NCBI GenBank assembly: GCA_964468185.1
Contig: CAYXTR010000019.1
Span: 39,707-103,706 of the forward strand
Length of the DNA: 64,000 bases
Source of the DNA: JANQFV01 sp964468185
GTDB lineage: Bacteria > Planctomycetota > Phycisphaerae > UBA1845 > Fen-1342
Direction of reading: 5' to 3'
The notes beneath the pieces were generated by a model, which saw only the letters and a program-made list of their open reading frames with translations, made no database searches and was not told the DNA's origin. Positions within the stretch are counted from its first letter, which is position 1, and every line of letters starts with the position of its first letter. Position numbers and translations under genes: made by a program. Below, piece after piece: positions 64,000 to 64,000 of the stretch.

Positions 64000-64000
64000 T

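Overview
The window is a GC-rich bacterial chromosome segment. It most likely comes from a planctomycete of the Phycisphaerae type, an inference from several protein features. Three exported proteins end in duplicated dockerin-like calcium-loop tails (DLNCDG...DFDDI.PFV). One protein carries a PEP-CTERM-like sorting tail. An ECF sigma factor is paired with an anti-sigma protein that ends in an H-X9-DG (DUF1559-like) pseudopilin region. There is a large membrane-anchored Ser/Thr kinase with repeat domains. Many short secreted or membrane proteins have no recognisable family. Most genes have clear Shine-Dalgarno (SD) sites and GTG starts are common.

Layout. 1-733: the end of a zinc-ribbon protein, then a non-coding stretch with a minus-strand promoter, a structured leader, an exceptionally complete SD before a six-codon frame, and a terminator. 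734-6763: an exported metallopeptidase, a GH63/MGH1-like glycosidase, and a secreted FG-GAP protein with a dockerin-like tail. 6886-17262: PcrA/UvrD helicase, OPT transporter, macrodomain protein divergent from DNA polymerase I, a membrane endonuclease/exonuclease/phosphatase, and an amidohydrolase. 17368-21073: an orphan histidine kinase, an FmdB zinc-ribbon/DUF2892 pair, and the ECF sigma/anti-sigma operon. 21281-31847: central metabolism and transport (second amidohydrolase, aminotransferase, ATP-dependent PEP carboxykinase, a truncated EamA transporter, PEP-CTERM protein, O-methyltransferase, peptidase T, VOC protein, PurD).

31892-39431: a 1381-residue kinase with a propeller-like and TPR-like sensor half, small proteins, a transglutaminase-like membrane protein, a coupled SEC-C/YkgJ pair, a poly-aspartate protein and an Arg-rich protein. 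39565-44807: rpmF-plsX-fabH-fabD-fabG, linking ribosomal protein L32 to phospholipid and fatty-acid initiation, followed by phosphofructokinase. 44823-50943: a membrane protein, a second YkgJ protein, a minus-strand operon of small exported or anchored proteins, a cyclic 2,3-diphosphoglycerate synthetase-like P-loop protein and a DUF1573 protein. 51139-59028: prolyl oligopeptidase, PQQ-type sugar dehydrogenase, tRNA-Gly(GCC), a phosphoglycosyl transferase, and an iron-type ABC binding protein and permease without an ATPase. 59159-63830: two secreted enzymes with dockerin-like tails, a cutinase/PETase-like alpha/beta hydrolase and a subtilase. The window ends in two tandem repeats that may belong to an insertion-sequence end.

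No CRISPR array, rRNA operon, prophage or complete mobile element was seen. The strongest candidate for something undescribed is the minus-strand RNA at about 159-473.
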